This document shows positions 52,693-63,434 of a stretch of 64,000 nt of DNA, piece after piece. The translations under genes were made by a program, and so were the position numbers. The notes below the pieces were generated by a model that ran no database searches, was not told the origin of the DNA, and saw only the letters and a program-made list of their open reading frames with translations. The first letter of the stretch is position 1; each line of letters opens with the position of its first letter. Origin of the DNA: Oleoguttula mirabilis (Eukaryota > Ascomycota > Dothideomycetes > Mycosphaerellales > Teratosphaeriaceae); the NCBI GenBank assembly GCA_035135055.1, contig JAVFHQ010000008.1:186001-250000 (forward strand). Direction: 5' to 3'.

Positions 52693-55600
52693 ATGCCTGA
52701 CAATGAGTTCACCTCCCTCTGGGACGATGCGAGGGAGGAGTTCGCCGACGCATCGGGCAAGGACTTGAAGGATCTTCCCATGCCACAGACCACGGAGGAG
52801 CTCATCAAGAGCGTGGAGTCACAAAACAAAGGCTACGTACGCTTTCCGATGAGCATGAACGTATTGGCGCATACGCTGAACTTCCTTGCCTACAGAAAGA
52901 CTTCAGAGAAAAGCAGGTGAGACTAAGAATACACATTGGCGCTGGTAACATCCACTGACAACTCTAGGGTCTACTGTTCACGGTCCTCTCTGCGGCAGTG
53001 AAGCCGATAGAGCTCGTCGGCAATCTCGCTGCAGGTGCAGCATCAGCTGTCTTTCCGCCGAGCTCCATGTGCCTTGGCGCTGTCATGTATCTGATCAACG
53101 CCGCACATGGCGTGTCAGCGTCGCTCGATGCCATTACTGACATGCTAGGCGTGTTGAAAGACTTCACCGTGCGCTTGTCGATCTACAATCGCGAGAGTCT
53201 TTCTGTCCAGCTACGCGAGAAGCTTACGGAAGTCTTGACGACGGTCATTGAGATCTTCGCTCGCTCCACGAAGGTAATCAAAGAGGGTGTGGTGCACCGG
53301 CTCAAGTCGTTCGGGAAGAACGTGCTTCTTGGCAATGACCAGAAGATGCAGGGCCTGATCGCAAAGCTCGACAAGTTGACTCAAGGCGAGGACCGGCTAG
53401 TTGGAGCAGAGACGCTTGTGGAGACTAAGAAAACAGGGCGGAATGTTCAGGATGTGCAGTCTACCCTCACCGAAACAACCAAACACTTGAGCCAGCTTAC
53501 AGTGACTCAGACTGAGGTGTCACAAGGTGTCGGCCAGATCCTCAGCGCTATGGAGAACCAGGCGGCGCAGATCAAAGAAGAGAAAGACACCAAGCACCTC
53601 GAGACCGTCAAGAAAGTTTTGAAACCTTCCAATACACCCCAAGATCGGTTCGATGAGATTAAGCGCGAGCACGTACATGGCTCCGGCGACTGGATCCTAG
53701 CGGAGGGTGCGTTGCAGGCCTGGGTCGCGTCGAAGGATCCCATTATCTGGGTATCTGGAAACCCGGGAAGCGGCAAAAGCTTCCTGACATACACCGTGAT
53801 CGCGCATCTACAGGACCTGGAACAAGAACACAGCGACTCAACAGTCCATGCGTCGATTGCCTACTTCTTCTTCAGGGACAACAAGGACCAAACAAGATCA
53901 TTTGCACAAGCTCTCCGTGATATTGCTTTCCAGATCGCGCAGAACGACCAGCTCTATGCGAAACATGTTGCAGCTCACACTCCCGAGGATGTTGCCTCCA
54001 TCCGCAGCGCCTGGCATAACTTGTTCGTTGACTTCTACCTTCAAGATGGGAACGGTGACAGGCCAGCCTTCTTACTGCTCGATGGCATCGACGAAGCATT
54101 TGAAGAGGACCGTGTCACCTTCTTAGAGCTGCTCAAAGATGTCGAGAACGCTGGATCGGGCTCAAGGTTGCATGTTGCGATGATTGGTCGACCGCAGATC
54201 ATCGATGAGATTCTAGACCAGTTGGAGACGAATGTATCCACGATCCACGTAGACTGGACGAAGAACGGGAGCGATGTTGCACATTACGTGGAAATCAGCA
54301 TTGCAAAATCGCGGGTGTTGCACCGTGTTTCCCGAAAGTTGAAGGACGAGATCGTACAAACGCTTACCTCTAAGGCTGGCGGGATGTTCATGTGGGTGAA
54401 GCTGATGGTGGCTGAGCTCGGCAAGAAGAGCAGAGAAAGCGCAATCAGGGATGCACTCACCAAAGCACCCAAGGGGCTGACGGAGATGCTGCAACATGTT
54501 CTCGAAGGCTTCTCCGCATCGCTGACCGAAGAGGATGCCCAAGACTTGAATGATATGCTTCTATGGGTTGCTCTGGCGAAGCGTCCGTTGGCGCTTGGCG
54601 ATGTTGATACCATGCTGCGGCTCAAGTCTGAGGAAGGTGAAGGCATTATCTACCTCGAAGGCAAGCTCCGCAAGCAGTTTGCCAGCTTCTTCACCCTAAC
54701 GCGTGACGATTGTTTGACGACGGCTGATTTACAAGCGCCCAAGAGAGTCCTCGATGACAGAGATGAGCTCGATGAAGACACTGCGGCTGGCGCAGAGGCT
54801 GGAGATGGTCTGAACGACGTTGAGAATGAGACCGACTTCGATTCGAACCCGGCGAAGACGACTGTGACTTTCTCGCATGCTTCAATCTCAGATTTCTTCC
54901 GAGATCCAAAGCACGGCAAGGTGGTATGCAAAGGCGACGACCATCCCGCTGTCGGTGTGGACCTAGCATCGGCGCGCATCCAGGTGACTAGGACCTGTCT
55001 CGATCTAATGGTAGACATCAGCCTATACCCGCGAATGATTGGCTCAGTCAGTCTTCTCGAATACGCTTCCCAAAACTGGAAAGAGCATCTTGAAGACCTG
55101 CGAATAGCCAATCTCGACCTGGCAACCAGGTCATTCGTGGCAACGATGGTTGCGCGCATGCTCCAGGAAGACAGTCTCCTCCAGAACATGGATGTGACTC
55201 GTCCGTACACTTTCTTCACCGAAGACTGTGCTCGTCTACTGGCCAGTTACCTGACAGATGCAGATATCATAGCGACATTACCAGCAGAGACTGCTTCATG
55301 GGTACATTCAACGGCGGCCGCTCCCCTAGAGTTATTTGAGCCGGCCATGAGGTACTTTGCCAAAAAGTGGCTTCTTCCCGATTACTCTTCTGGTTGGAAC
55401 ATGATAGTATGTGCGACACAAATTTGGGCCTACATGCAGAGACGCGAAGGGAAGGTATTAGAAAACCTTTCCAATCCGTCACTCTCAGCTGAAGAGCTGA
55501 CCAGCGCGGCTGAGTGGGCTGGATTCGAACAAACCGCGTACTGGCATCGTATGCTTGCAATCGTATTGCGCGAGACTAACCACACGAGCGCCGCGCTTCA

Positions 55601-57354
55601 AGAGTTCCAGAAAGTCCTTCAGATGGATGACACGTTGTGGACAGCGAGGGTAGGCATAGCAAGGGTCAAGGTCAATCAAGGCAAGTTCAGAGAGGCTCTA
55701 GAGCTCGACGCAGCTACGTTGGCGCTAGCCGAGAAAGACGACCAGCTCGAGGAGAGCGTCAAGCGGTCTCATTTGCAGCAGGTCCACAAGCGCATGGGTC
55801 AATGCTATGAATCGATACTAGACGGAATTGGCTGTAAAGAGACTTGTGAGGTTGCGGAGAATGTGAGACTGATGCAGCTTGCTTTCAGTGAATACAAGCA
55901 AGCATTTGTGATGAGCTTCTGGGACTATGAAAGCTTGTTGTGGTGTTTCAACATACTGCGCAGTCTCGCCAAGCTCTCGGACGGTCAACAAGGACATCGC
56001 AACCCACCTCGGCACGACGAGGACGAAGGCAAACACCTGGACACGCCCAATACACCGAGCCCACATGAGTATTACGAGCGCATCATGGGACTGTCGCACA
56101 CCATAGCCAATAGTCAGAAAGACGACCTACATACTCATCTGACGTCGTGTTTGTATCAATACAGGTACAGTGATGAGGACTTTTTCGAGGTGCTTGCACT
56201 CGCTGCCATGCAGACAGGGCAAGTGAAGTGGTTGCAGGCCAGATACAAAGACGCCGTTGTGGCCGCTCATAAAGACCGCCTGACCGTGACGGCGGCATGC
56301 CTCAATCTATGCCTTGCGCAGCTGTACACCACGTACAGTGAGGAGGAAGAACATACGGGGAAAGCCGTTCGCATATGGGAGACCATAGGTACCGAGGGTT
56401 CGGCAACAACCAGGGAGGCTACAGATATCGCCTGGGCCAGGGACAAGGCCTTGGAATCTTTGGGAACCTATTGCATCTGCAAGGCCTTCGCATGTGAGGA
56501 CGAACAGGTCGCAGAGCGCTGGGTCCATAAGTTGGAGCACTACACTGCTCAAAAGGCGTCGGGCAACTTCAACTGGATGGCGATCTACCTAGCAACATGG
56601 TACGTGACCTGCGAGCAACACTTTCACCCCCACGCTGGGCTTCGTGACACTGCACTCCCTCGCGCAAAGCTCGTTATGTTGCCCTTCGCTGAGTTGACCG
56701 CACTCTTTCGGTAGGTACCAGAAGCAAGGTCGTTCGGAAGACGCTCGTCAGCTTGTCAAGCCGATGGTGATGGAATCAATTTCCATTTTGTCGGACGATG
56801 ACCCGACCAATGATCCAGAAGGCTACGCAAACCTTGTCATAATGTTCTTGGCTATAGGAGATGACGTGAACGTTCTAGCCCTGTGTCACAGTGAGAGACA
56901 GTACGTAGACGGTATCACTGTGTTGGTGGGCGACATAGCAGAAGAGGAAAGAGGTGTGAAGCACACCGTTCAGGGTGCAGACGGAAAGGACGAAACAGCC
57001 GAAGGCGGCGGCGATGACGAAGCTGGCAACGATGATGATGGCTCTGGCGCAGGCCATAGTGATGACGACGATGGAGATGACACGGTGGGATCTTGCGATG
57101 GCATCTGTGGAGACGATTTCGACAACTGGGACGGAGTAACGTGGTGCAGATACTGCGGCTGGTCTTTCTGCACTGCATGCCTCCAGCTTGTCCAGAACAA
57201 TGAGCTGCCCATGCGGATCTGCGGCGCCCACCACGAGTTCTTGTTCGTGCCTCCTCTGAGGCAGAAGTTCAAGAAGGGCGAAGTGCTTGTCGGGGACAGA
57301 GTAATGTCAGCGGAAGAGTGGAAGGCTGGCGTCAAGCAGCAGTGGGGTTTGTAG
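52693..57354 (+). CDS. Goodbye-NACHT STAND receptor with TPR-like repeats and C-terminal zinc domain
   Basis: Four exons, 52693-52836, 52896-52916, 52968-56599 and 56715-57354 (introns 59, 51 and 115 nt), give 1,478 residues. Exon 2 is only 21 nt (KDFREKQ); it links NKGY to GLLFTVLSAAVKPIELV and so rebuilds the fungal Goodbye domain (~5-210). A linker coil follows, then NACHT: Walker A GNPGSGKS (~319), Walker B FLLLDGIDE (~424), then GRP and WTKNGSDVAHYVE blocks. Helical repeats (~850-1300) include TPR-like ALQEFQKVLQMDDTLWTARV. The last splice joins YLATW to YQKQGRSEDARQL. Near 1392-1450 is a Cys/His cluster (CDGIC, WCRYC, FCTAC, CGAHHEF). In fungi such STAND proteins are thought to act in heterokaryon incompatibility or immune sensing; the ligand and trigger are unknown. 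Confidence 0.85.
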
Positions 57355-58349
57355 GACAGCAAGGTCAGCATCTACTGGCCCTGCTTCCTAGGTAAAGGTG
57401 CTGCGAAATCTTGCAACGGCTCTGTATCGAGCATCATATTGCGGCATGGAACGTGCGGTGCGTGACCCGCACAAACAGCACACTGCGAGCCTCCGATGCC
57501 AATACCTGCGTACATCCGACACCAAGGAGCGTCAGCGATACCATGTGAAACAGCACCTGCAGCTTGGAAGGGCGGCGGGCACAAAGGTAAGTCGATAACC
57601 TGCTAAGCCTATTCTCGGTCCTCGCGGCACATGAGTATGAGGCTTGCGTGGCGCCAGACGTGGTACTCACCGGCTTCCCAAGCGCGAGTATATCTATATT
57701 AGCAACGGGAAGCGTGGTGAGCCTACAATCGTGTCCTTAGCACTAACCCCCAAATGTCCGTTGCTTCTGTCATCGTGTTTCCTAGGCCTTTGAGGACCTC
57801 ATCCGTAATAAGAATGTGGCAACAGCATGCGGGATATGCATTAGGTGCCCCAGCCCGACAATCTTCTCGGACAAACGACGCCTCCAGAATGTAAGCTCAA
57901 GGACAAGTTCTTGTGCGCTACGCCACGCCTCTGCACCGTGTAATCTCCCCGGAGAAAGGACGTGCTGCGATTGTGCCCGCGATGTTAATGCTGTTGTTGG
58001 TCCGGCCCTTATTGATCTGGTCAGCTACCGGTCGGTGCTGGTCCGGTATAGTCTCGCCTCCAAATTTCGCGGTCTAGTATGGTCTGGATGCTAGATGATA
58101 GATCCTTACTGGTAGCCAACAAGATCACGTACCTCACCTGGAGCTCGCCGCTGTCAATCTACGTACCGATGCCTTGTGCGCATATATATACCATACCGCC
58201 TTACGGCTGACCACGGTCTTTGTAGTCTAGCCCTCTGGCTTGTGGTCTGGTCTAGTGTATACCACTAAACCAGACCCAACCGGATCAACAACAGCACTGG
58301 TAGGTGGGAACTTCAACGTCGAGATTTTAGCTTTCCATATGTCGAGATC
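57355..58349. other. 1-kb convergent region with two zinc-finger-like fragments
   Basis: A plus-strand frame from ATG 57398 ends at a GTAAGT donor (57590), with CQYLRTSDTKERQRYHVKQH. An acceptor TTTCCTAG at ~57785 starts a second frame, AFEDLIRNKNVATACGICIR then CPSPTIFSDKRRLQN, up to a GTAAGC donor (~57892). Together they look like pieces of a C2H2 protein, but no third exon is evident. The rest holds the inverted repeat at 58244-58276. Confidence 0.25.
58244..58276. repeat. 33-bp imperfect inverted repeat
   Basis: GGTCTGGTCTAGTG, then TATA, then CCACTAAACCAGACC; 13 of 15 arm positions pair. A related TGGTCTGG also occurs at ~58080. It could be a hairpin terminator-like structure or the relic of a small mobile element. 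Confidence 0.6.
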
Positions 58350-58358
58350 TTAGCTTTC
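58318..58358. repeat. 23-bp tandem duplication spanning the stop codon of the Rrn11-like gene
   Basis: GTCGAGAT(T/C)TTAGCTTTC occurs at 58318-58335 and 58341-58358, separated by CATAT. On the minus strand each copy reads GAAAGCTAA..., so the final Glu-Ser-stop of the coding sequence is repeated in the 3' UTR. Confidence 0.8.
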
Positions 58359-59597
58359 GTTGTCAAGCAAATGCGCGATGACGGCCGGCAGCTCGGCCCC
58401 ACTGGCTCGTAACTTCAAACCCACTTCACGAGCCTTCCCACGTTCGAGTCTCGCGAGCTCTCGGCTCCGCACTGCTTCGCCGCGATCCAAACGCTGGTGT
58501 ACGCCCTCGTCATCGCTTGATGGTGGACTCTGGGCGCGAGAGCCGTACAGGTCTGCTAGCCACAAGCCAAGCATGCCGCGGAGCTGCAGCAACGGCAAGC
58601 TGGTGTCGTAAGGTGGGCTTAGCATCAGCTCGTCCATGCTTTGGGCGATCGGTAGCGCTTCGTTAAGCTCCTGCTTCTTCGCGGCTGCGGTGCTGCTGTG
58701 GGTATCGGAGGCTGTGCTGACGTCCGCCGAGCGCTCAGAGCCGGTAGGCGACGCGGGTCTATCACCGGCCGGTCCCTGACGAGCTCGCTTTGAGCGGTCT
58801 TGGACCTCGTAGATCCAGATATTAAACAAGGCAGGGTACAAGGCCAGAGCATTCGCTGCGTGCTGAGTCCAAGGGGTGTGAGGGTATTGTAGGATCAAGC
58901 GCTCGTAGTACTGTCGTGCTAGTCGGAAGCCTTCGTCGGTGAATGCCGGCCGGTCATGATCAGTTACAGGGTCTGCATTACGCTCTTGAGACTGATCAGT
59001 GCCAGTTGAAGACGGATGTGGTTTGCCTCTAGCAGGCACTTGCTGTCGTCGCATGAGAAGCTCAGCGCCAATACTCCACCGTCCATGCTGTCTGACATCC
59101 ATGCCACGCCCAGCGGTCTCAGTACGAAGCAGAAGACCCCATGCTCGCGAAGCGCGCTGCCAATCGCCACGCAGCATGCACGTGTGAAGAAGAGTCGTCA
59201 GATTCTCGATATGTCGTCGTTTGGAAGACGTTGACCGGTCTTCGGGTGACCACTCGCTCACATATATCGGCGGGTTCAAGGCCGCAAGTTCCTCCTCCAC
59301 CGGTTTCCTTTGAGATTTGCTATCCCGCACTGCGGTGTGCGGGAAGGGTGCAGGTGGCAACGGTGCCTCGCGTGGATGGCCAGACACGTGGTATGGGTCT
59401 GTCTTGCGCACAGGATGCAGTGCCGAAGCACTTGTTTGAGCGTCATCAGGATCAGGAGACTGTTTTACGGCTAGTAGTTCATCTCCACTCTCACTGTCCG
59501 AGCCTTCTTGATCACGCTTCCGCTTGCATTCAGACTTTTGCTGCCGTGTGAGGAAAGTAGTCTGCCCTTCGCTCGGCCTGTATACCGGCGCAAACAT
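58350..59597 (-). CDS. RRN11: Rrn11-like RNA polymerase I initiation factor
   Basis: 415-residue single-exon protein. The N-terminal ~125 residues are charged and Pro-rich. The conserved core starts RRHIENLTTLLHTCMLRGDW, then RASRAWGLLLRTE, a TPR-like unit characteristic of fungal Rrn11, followed by RLARQYYERLILQYPHTPW and a helical C-terminal half (LQLRGMLGLWLADLYGS). Rrn11 is part of the core factor (with Rrn6 and Rrn7) that recruits Pol I to the rDNA promoter; the fungal Pfam family is 'RNA polymerase I specific initiation factor'. A Ser/Ala-rich insert separates the repeats. It is divergent from the RING gene by ~540 bp. Identification relies on the LHxxxLRGDWxRAxRAW block, so confidence is good but not absolute. 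Confidence 0.72.
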   Translation of the reverse strand: MFAPVYRPSEGQTTFLTRQQKSECKRKRDQEGSDSESGDELLAVKQSPDPDDAQTSASALHPVRKTDPYHVSGHPREAPLPPAPFPHTAVRDSKSQRKPVEEELAALNPPIYVSEWSPEDRSTSSKRRHIENLTTLLHTCMLRGDWQRASRAWGLLLRTETAGRGMDVRQHGRWSIGAELLMRRQQVPARGKPHPSSTGTDQSQERNADPVTDHDRPAFTDEGFRLARQYYERLILQYPHTPWTQHAANALALYPALFNIWIYEVQDRSKRARQGPAGDRPASPTGSERSADVSTASDTHSSTAAAKKQELNEALPIAQSMDELMLSPPYDTSLPLLQLRGMLGLWLADLYGSRAQSPPSSDDEGVHQRLDRGEAVRSRELARLERGKAREVGLKLRASGAELPAVIAHLLDNES

Positions 59598-60136
59598 TGC
59601 CGTTATGGAGAAATCCCGTTCGGAAGATTATGGTGCAAGCGTTTCGGGACTCCCGCTCGAATCGGTGCTATAGTGGACGTCAAATATGCGAGCGTGCACG
59701 CCGACGACACCGGGGGCCTGGGACCGGTGGTACAGGGTGTTTCAGAAGTCGTCGCACCTCGATTGCGTATCATCAAGTGACATGGCCGTTAGCACCCCGT
59801 CCGTTCTCGATTTTGATTGATGATTCACGCCACATGAGCGATTCCGCGTCTACTAGCGGCACTAGCGCAGGCGGAGCAACTTGCTCATAGCCGCCTTTAT
59901 GCACGCGAGAACGCAACGATCTGGCTGACGCTTGCATTTCGTCGGAAGCCTTGTCGACTGCCCTCTCGCCGCACCTGAGACAGCAACAACAATCTCTCCG
60001 CCCATCATTATCCGGCCGCCTGGATGCACCCGGCTGCTCAGCAGTAGCAAGCGCGGTCTAGCCTCCGTCCGTCACCGAGACGCTTCGCAGCGGGAAGAGT
60101 ATGGATCTTCGGTCAAGCGTGTAGACACCGGCAGAT
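59598..60136. promoter_or_regulatory. Divergent region between RRN11 and the RING gene
   Basis: 539 bp between opposite starts, containing promoters of both genes. No specific sites are called. Confidence 0.4.
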
Positions 60137-62559
60137 ATGGGTCAGGGAGCCTCGCAGCCTGAGCGGCGTGGTGGTGGTGGTGGTGGTGGTGGCAGCAGTG
60201 CGGAGTCCCAGCAGAACCGGCGGAGGTCGATACTCCGGCAGTCGATCCGCCATTCCACAGTACAACTGCAGGATGGAGACGGAGCCGGAGACGGGGAGGA
60301 TGTCCTGCTTCGGGGCCAGCACAGCGGAGCGAGACGGCGTCCACGGCCGGCCAGCACTAACCGCCTCTCCCAGCTACTACGCCCGGTGTCTACACAACCC
60401 GAGGCGACGGATCCCGCGGCGTCATCGAGAGGAGCCGGCCTGCAGCGCACGGCATCACGCTTGCGGGACATGCTGAGTAGTAGGCGGGAGAGGACTAGGG
60501 ATGGCGAGGCTGCATCTGCCAGACCTGCACTGGGCCTGCTACAGCATCGCACCTCATACGTACGAGCAGGCATGAACCGCGACGGCAGTGACTACTACCC
60601 ACCGCCGCGTCTGCCCTCCATTGACGTCAGCTCCACCTTCGATCACGAGACCTTCGCTCCACCCGACGAGCCTGAGCCCGTACCTCGCGCCACCTCCAGT
60701 CGTCGCTCCAATCTACGCTTCAACGCACTACGGCCCGATCGGCCTTTTAGACACTTCACTTCTTCCTTGCGGCGGCGAAGATCACCACAGCCGAGCTCAT
60801 CGAGAAGAGGAGGAGGCAACGAGGATCAAGCGGCCATGCTCAGTAGGCTACTATCCGTGGCCGCCGCAGCCACCGCAGCAACATTGATGGGTGACGATCA
60901 CCAGGCTCTCAGCGAAGCCAGGAGCCTCACGGGCAGTGAGGGCATGGGTGATATCGGCTCAGGTGGCGAGGACGGTAGCTTTGACGGCTTTCTGAGGGCG
61001 CTTCAGAACGGGCGAATAGCATCCGCCCTGAGGCAAGGCGGCGATGCTGATGGCGACAGTGGATCTCGCGAAGGCCCACTGAACTTCTTCCGCATGTTCC
61101 GCTTCGGCGCTTCTGGCAGCAACAGCTCATCACCCCTCAGCACCGGCCTTGGTGACCCAAGCGAAGCCAGTGACGGTGCCTCTGACGGCCGCATGGTTCC
61201 CATAATCATCGTCGGCATTCGCAGCATTAGTCCAAACTCAGGCTCGGGTCCGGGCTCTGCCGCTGACGACCTGCCGCCATTCATCGATGCGCTAGGCAAT
61301 TTCCCGAGCCCACTCCCGGCCACAGCGCTGGGCGCACATGGCCAAGCGAGCATCGATTCGATACTACGACCACCGCAAAACGGCACATCGTTCCGGCACC
61401 GAAGACGAGCAAGCATGGGCGGTTTCGGTATCGGCCGCAGCCGGATAAGCGATCGCTTAGATGATCAACGCGACCACCGGTCCCCAGATAGACGGCGCGA
61501 GAGACCATGGAGCGTTGCCAGCTCGTCGTCCACCCTCGAGCCTAGGCCACCACCAGCTACGCCGGCTAGCCCAAGCCCGGAGCTTAGCCGTATGTCGAGC
61601 AGGAACAGCACGCCAAGCCACTCAAGGCCGGCGTCATTCGTAGCCAACAGCGTGCGAGACTTCAGCGGTGACTCCAGACGCAACAGTGCATTACACCGCG
61701 CCTCTGCAGCCAGTCCGCTCAGCTCACACACCGAGGAGACCAGCTCCTTGCACTCCACTCACTCGGGCACCAACTTGCTGTCTGGCGACGATGCTAGCCC
61801 ATTCCGCTTTCACTCGCACAGACGGTCAGATACCGCTCCTAACATTCACTACCCACGCTTCGCATCCGGCCATCCGCGCCGGAATGGTGTCGTGGAGCCA
61901 GATCATCTCCCGCCGCTTTCGAGAAGTAGCACGTCCAATGCGACAGAGAGCTCCAATGCTGGTAACACTGAAGGCCGGAACAGCAATACCGACAGCCGGA
62001 GCTGGATCATCTATGTGCTGGGAGGCTCATACCCGGAAAACCATCCGATTCTGACCACGCCAAGTCTGTTCACGGAGAACCCAACTTACGAAGACATGAT
62101 GCTACTCTCTGCACTGCTTGGCCCGGCCAAGGCGCCTGTAGCGTCTGAGGAGGACGTCGAATCTGCTGGTGGGGTGTACACTGTCGAGGCCATACCGACA
62201 GATGCCGCAAAGACCGCTGAACTGGTTGCTGTAGCTACAGATGGCTCCGACCGTGTCGAGATCGAAGGCGACCAGCGCTGCTTGGTGTGCTTGTGTGAGT
62301 TCGAGGCCAAGGAGATCTGCCGGAAACTGGTGAAGTGCAGTCACTTGTTTCACAAGGAGTGCATCGACCAGGTGAGCATCTTCCTCGTGACATTCTTGGC
62401 GTGAAGTTGTACTGATGTTCTATCTAGTGGCTGACAGAAGGCCGGAACTCGTGCCCTCTATGCCGCGGGCAAGGTGTCGACGAAAAGGAGAAGCCCGCCG
62501 ACGAAGAGGCGGGCTCCCCATCGAATCCAGCCGAGCTCGACGCCGGCATTGGCGCCTAG
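60137..62559 (+). CDS. RING-H2 E3 ubiquitin ligase, probably N-myristoylated
   Basis: Two exons, 60137-62371 and 62428-62559 (56-nt intron, GTGAGC/ATCTAG), give 788 residues. The intron splits the RING between HLFHKECIDQ and WLTEGRNSCPLC. The finger (~714-760) reads CLVCLCEF ... CSHLFHKECI ... CPLC, the C3H2C3 type. The N-terminus MGQGASQPERRG fits the myristoylation rule (Gly2, Ser6), followed by an eight-Gly run and a long Ser/Arg-rich disordered region with many phosphorylatable sites. Just before the RING comes a conserved block, SWIIYVLGGSYPENHPILTT, then PTYEDMMLLSALLGPAK, typical of this fungal family. It likely acts at a membrane in protein turnover; the substrate is unknown. Confidence 0.87.
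60168..60192 (+). repeat. (GGT)n trinucleotide run coding for poly-Gly
   Basis: About eight consecutive GGT codons just after the N-terminal myristoylation-like signature of the RING protein. Likely length-variable. Confidence 0.85.
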
Positions 62560-63434
62560 CCATATCAACAGACCACGCATGTTTGCGCCGAGATGCGTTA
62601 TTCTTCTGCAGATACCCAGATATTCTCGCTGGTAGAGCTTCTTTGAGTATGGATGGCACGAGCCCTAATGGCTCGTGGGGCACTCCCGGCGTTCGTAGCA
62701 ATGGCGCGGTTCTTTTGGGATGCGAGGGATGGCTACGGAACCACGATTGATGATGACCACTCGTTGCTATTATTGAGCGGGTACGATGGCGATAGCAGCA
62801 GCATAGCGATTGGTTTGTGTGAATTCCTCGTACAAAGTCTACTGACGGCCTCCAGTCCCTTTTTGTCCTACTCACTATTGCTCGGCAAATTTACTTGGTG
62901 CCATCACGTGGACACAGATCGTCGAGCATCGTACTGGAAAGATGGATATCTACCGTAAGGTCAACATGCTGATCATTTTCATGGACCTTTTCGAGGGTCT
63001 TCACTCTCCCAATCGATGTGCGGAGATGCTGACTCCAGCGGCAGCCGCAGCCGCAGCGATTCCGGATCACGGCCACCGATTACGCTTTGTACCCCCGGAC
63101 GCTCGCCTTTGGCCCCGCACAAGCCTTCTTACGCCACGTGGACGATCGGCTTCGAAATGCCTCTCTTGAATCTTCCGTCATCGCAGCAGTGCGCGCGTGC
63201 GCCTGAAGGAAAACAGAATTTGCGCAACGCAAAGACATGCAGCGAACATTCGCCTTCCTTGGTGTCACTTGACCATCCAGGTGGTGGAACGTATAACAAG
63301 CCTCGAGTCTGACCTTTCTTCGAGTCTCCACTACTCAAGCTTCTTCTCCATCTCACCAAGCTTTCTTCTTAAACTCGCGATTACCCCACAGTCCAGGCAA
63401 GCTACATTACCTACCTTTAGACAGCACATCAGAC
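62560..63434. other. Intergenic region downstream of the RING gene
   Basis: 875 bp with only short frames. A CAG/CGCAGC-rich stretch at ~63035-63060 is the only notable composition. It must hold the promoter of the following gene. Confidence 0.4.

Noticed and set aside
58244..58276. Inverted repeat as a tRNA or transposon end
   Set aside because: No cloverleaf, no B box, no transposase or matching distant end found in the window.
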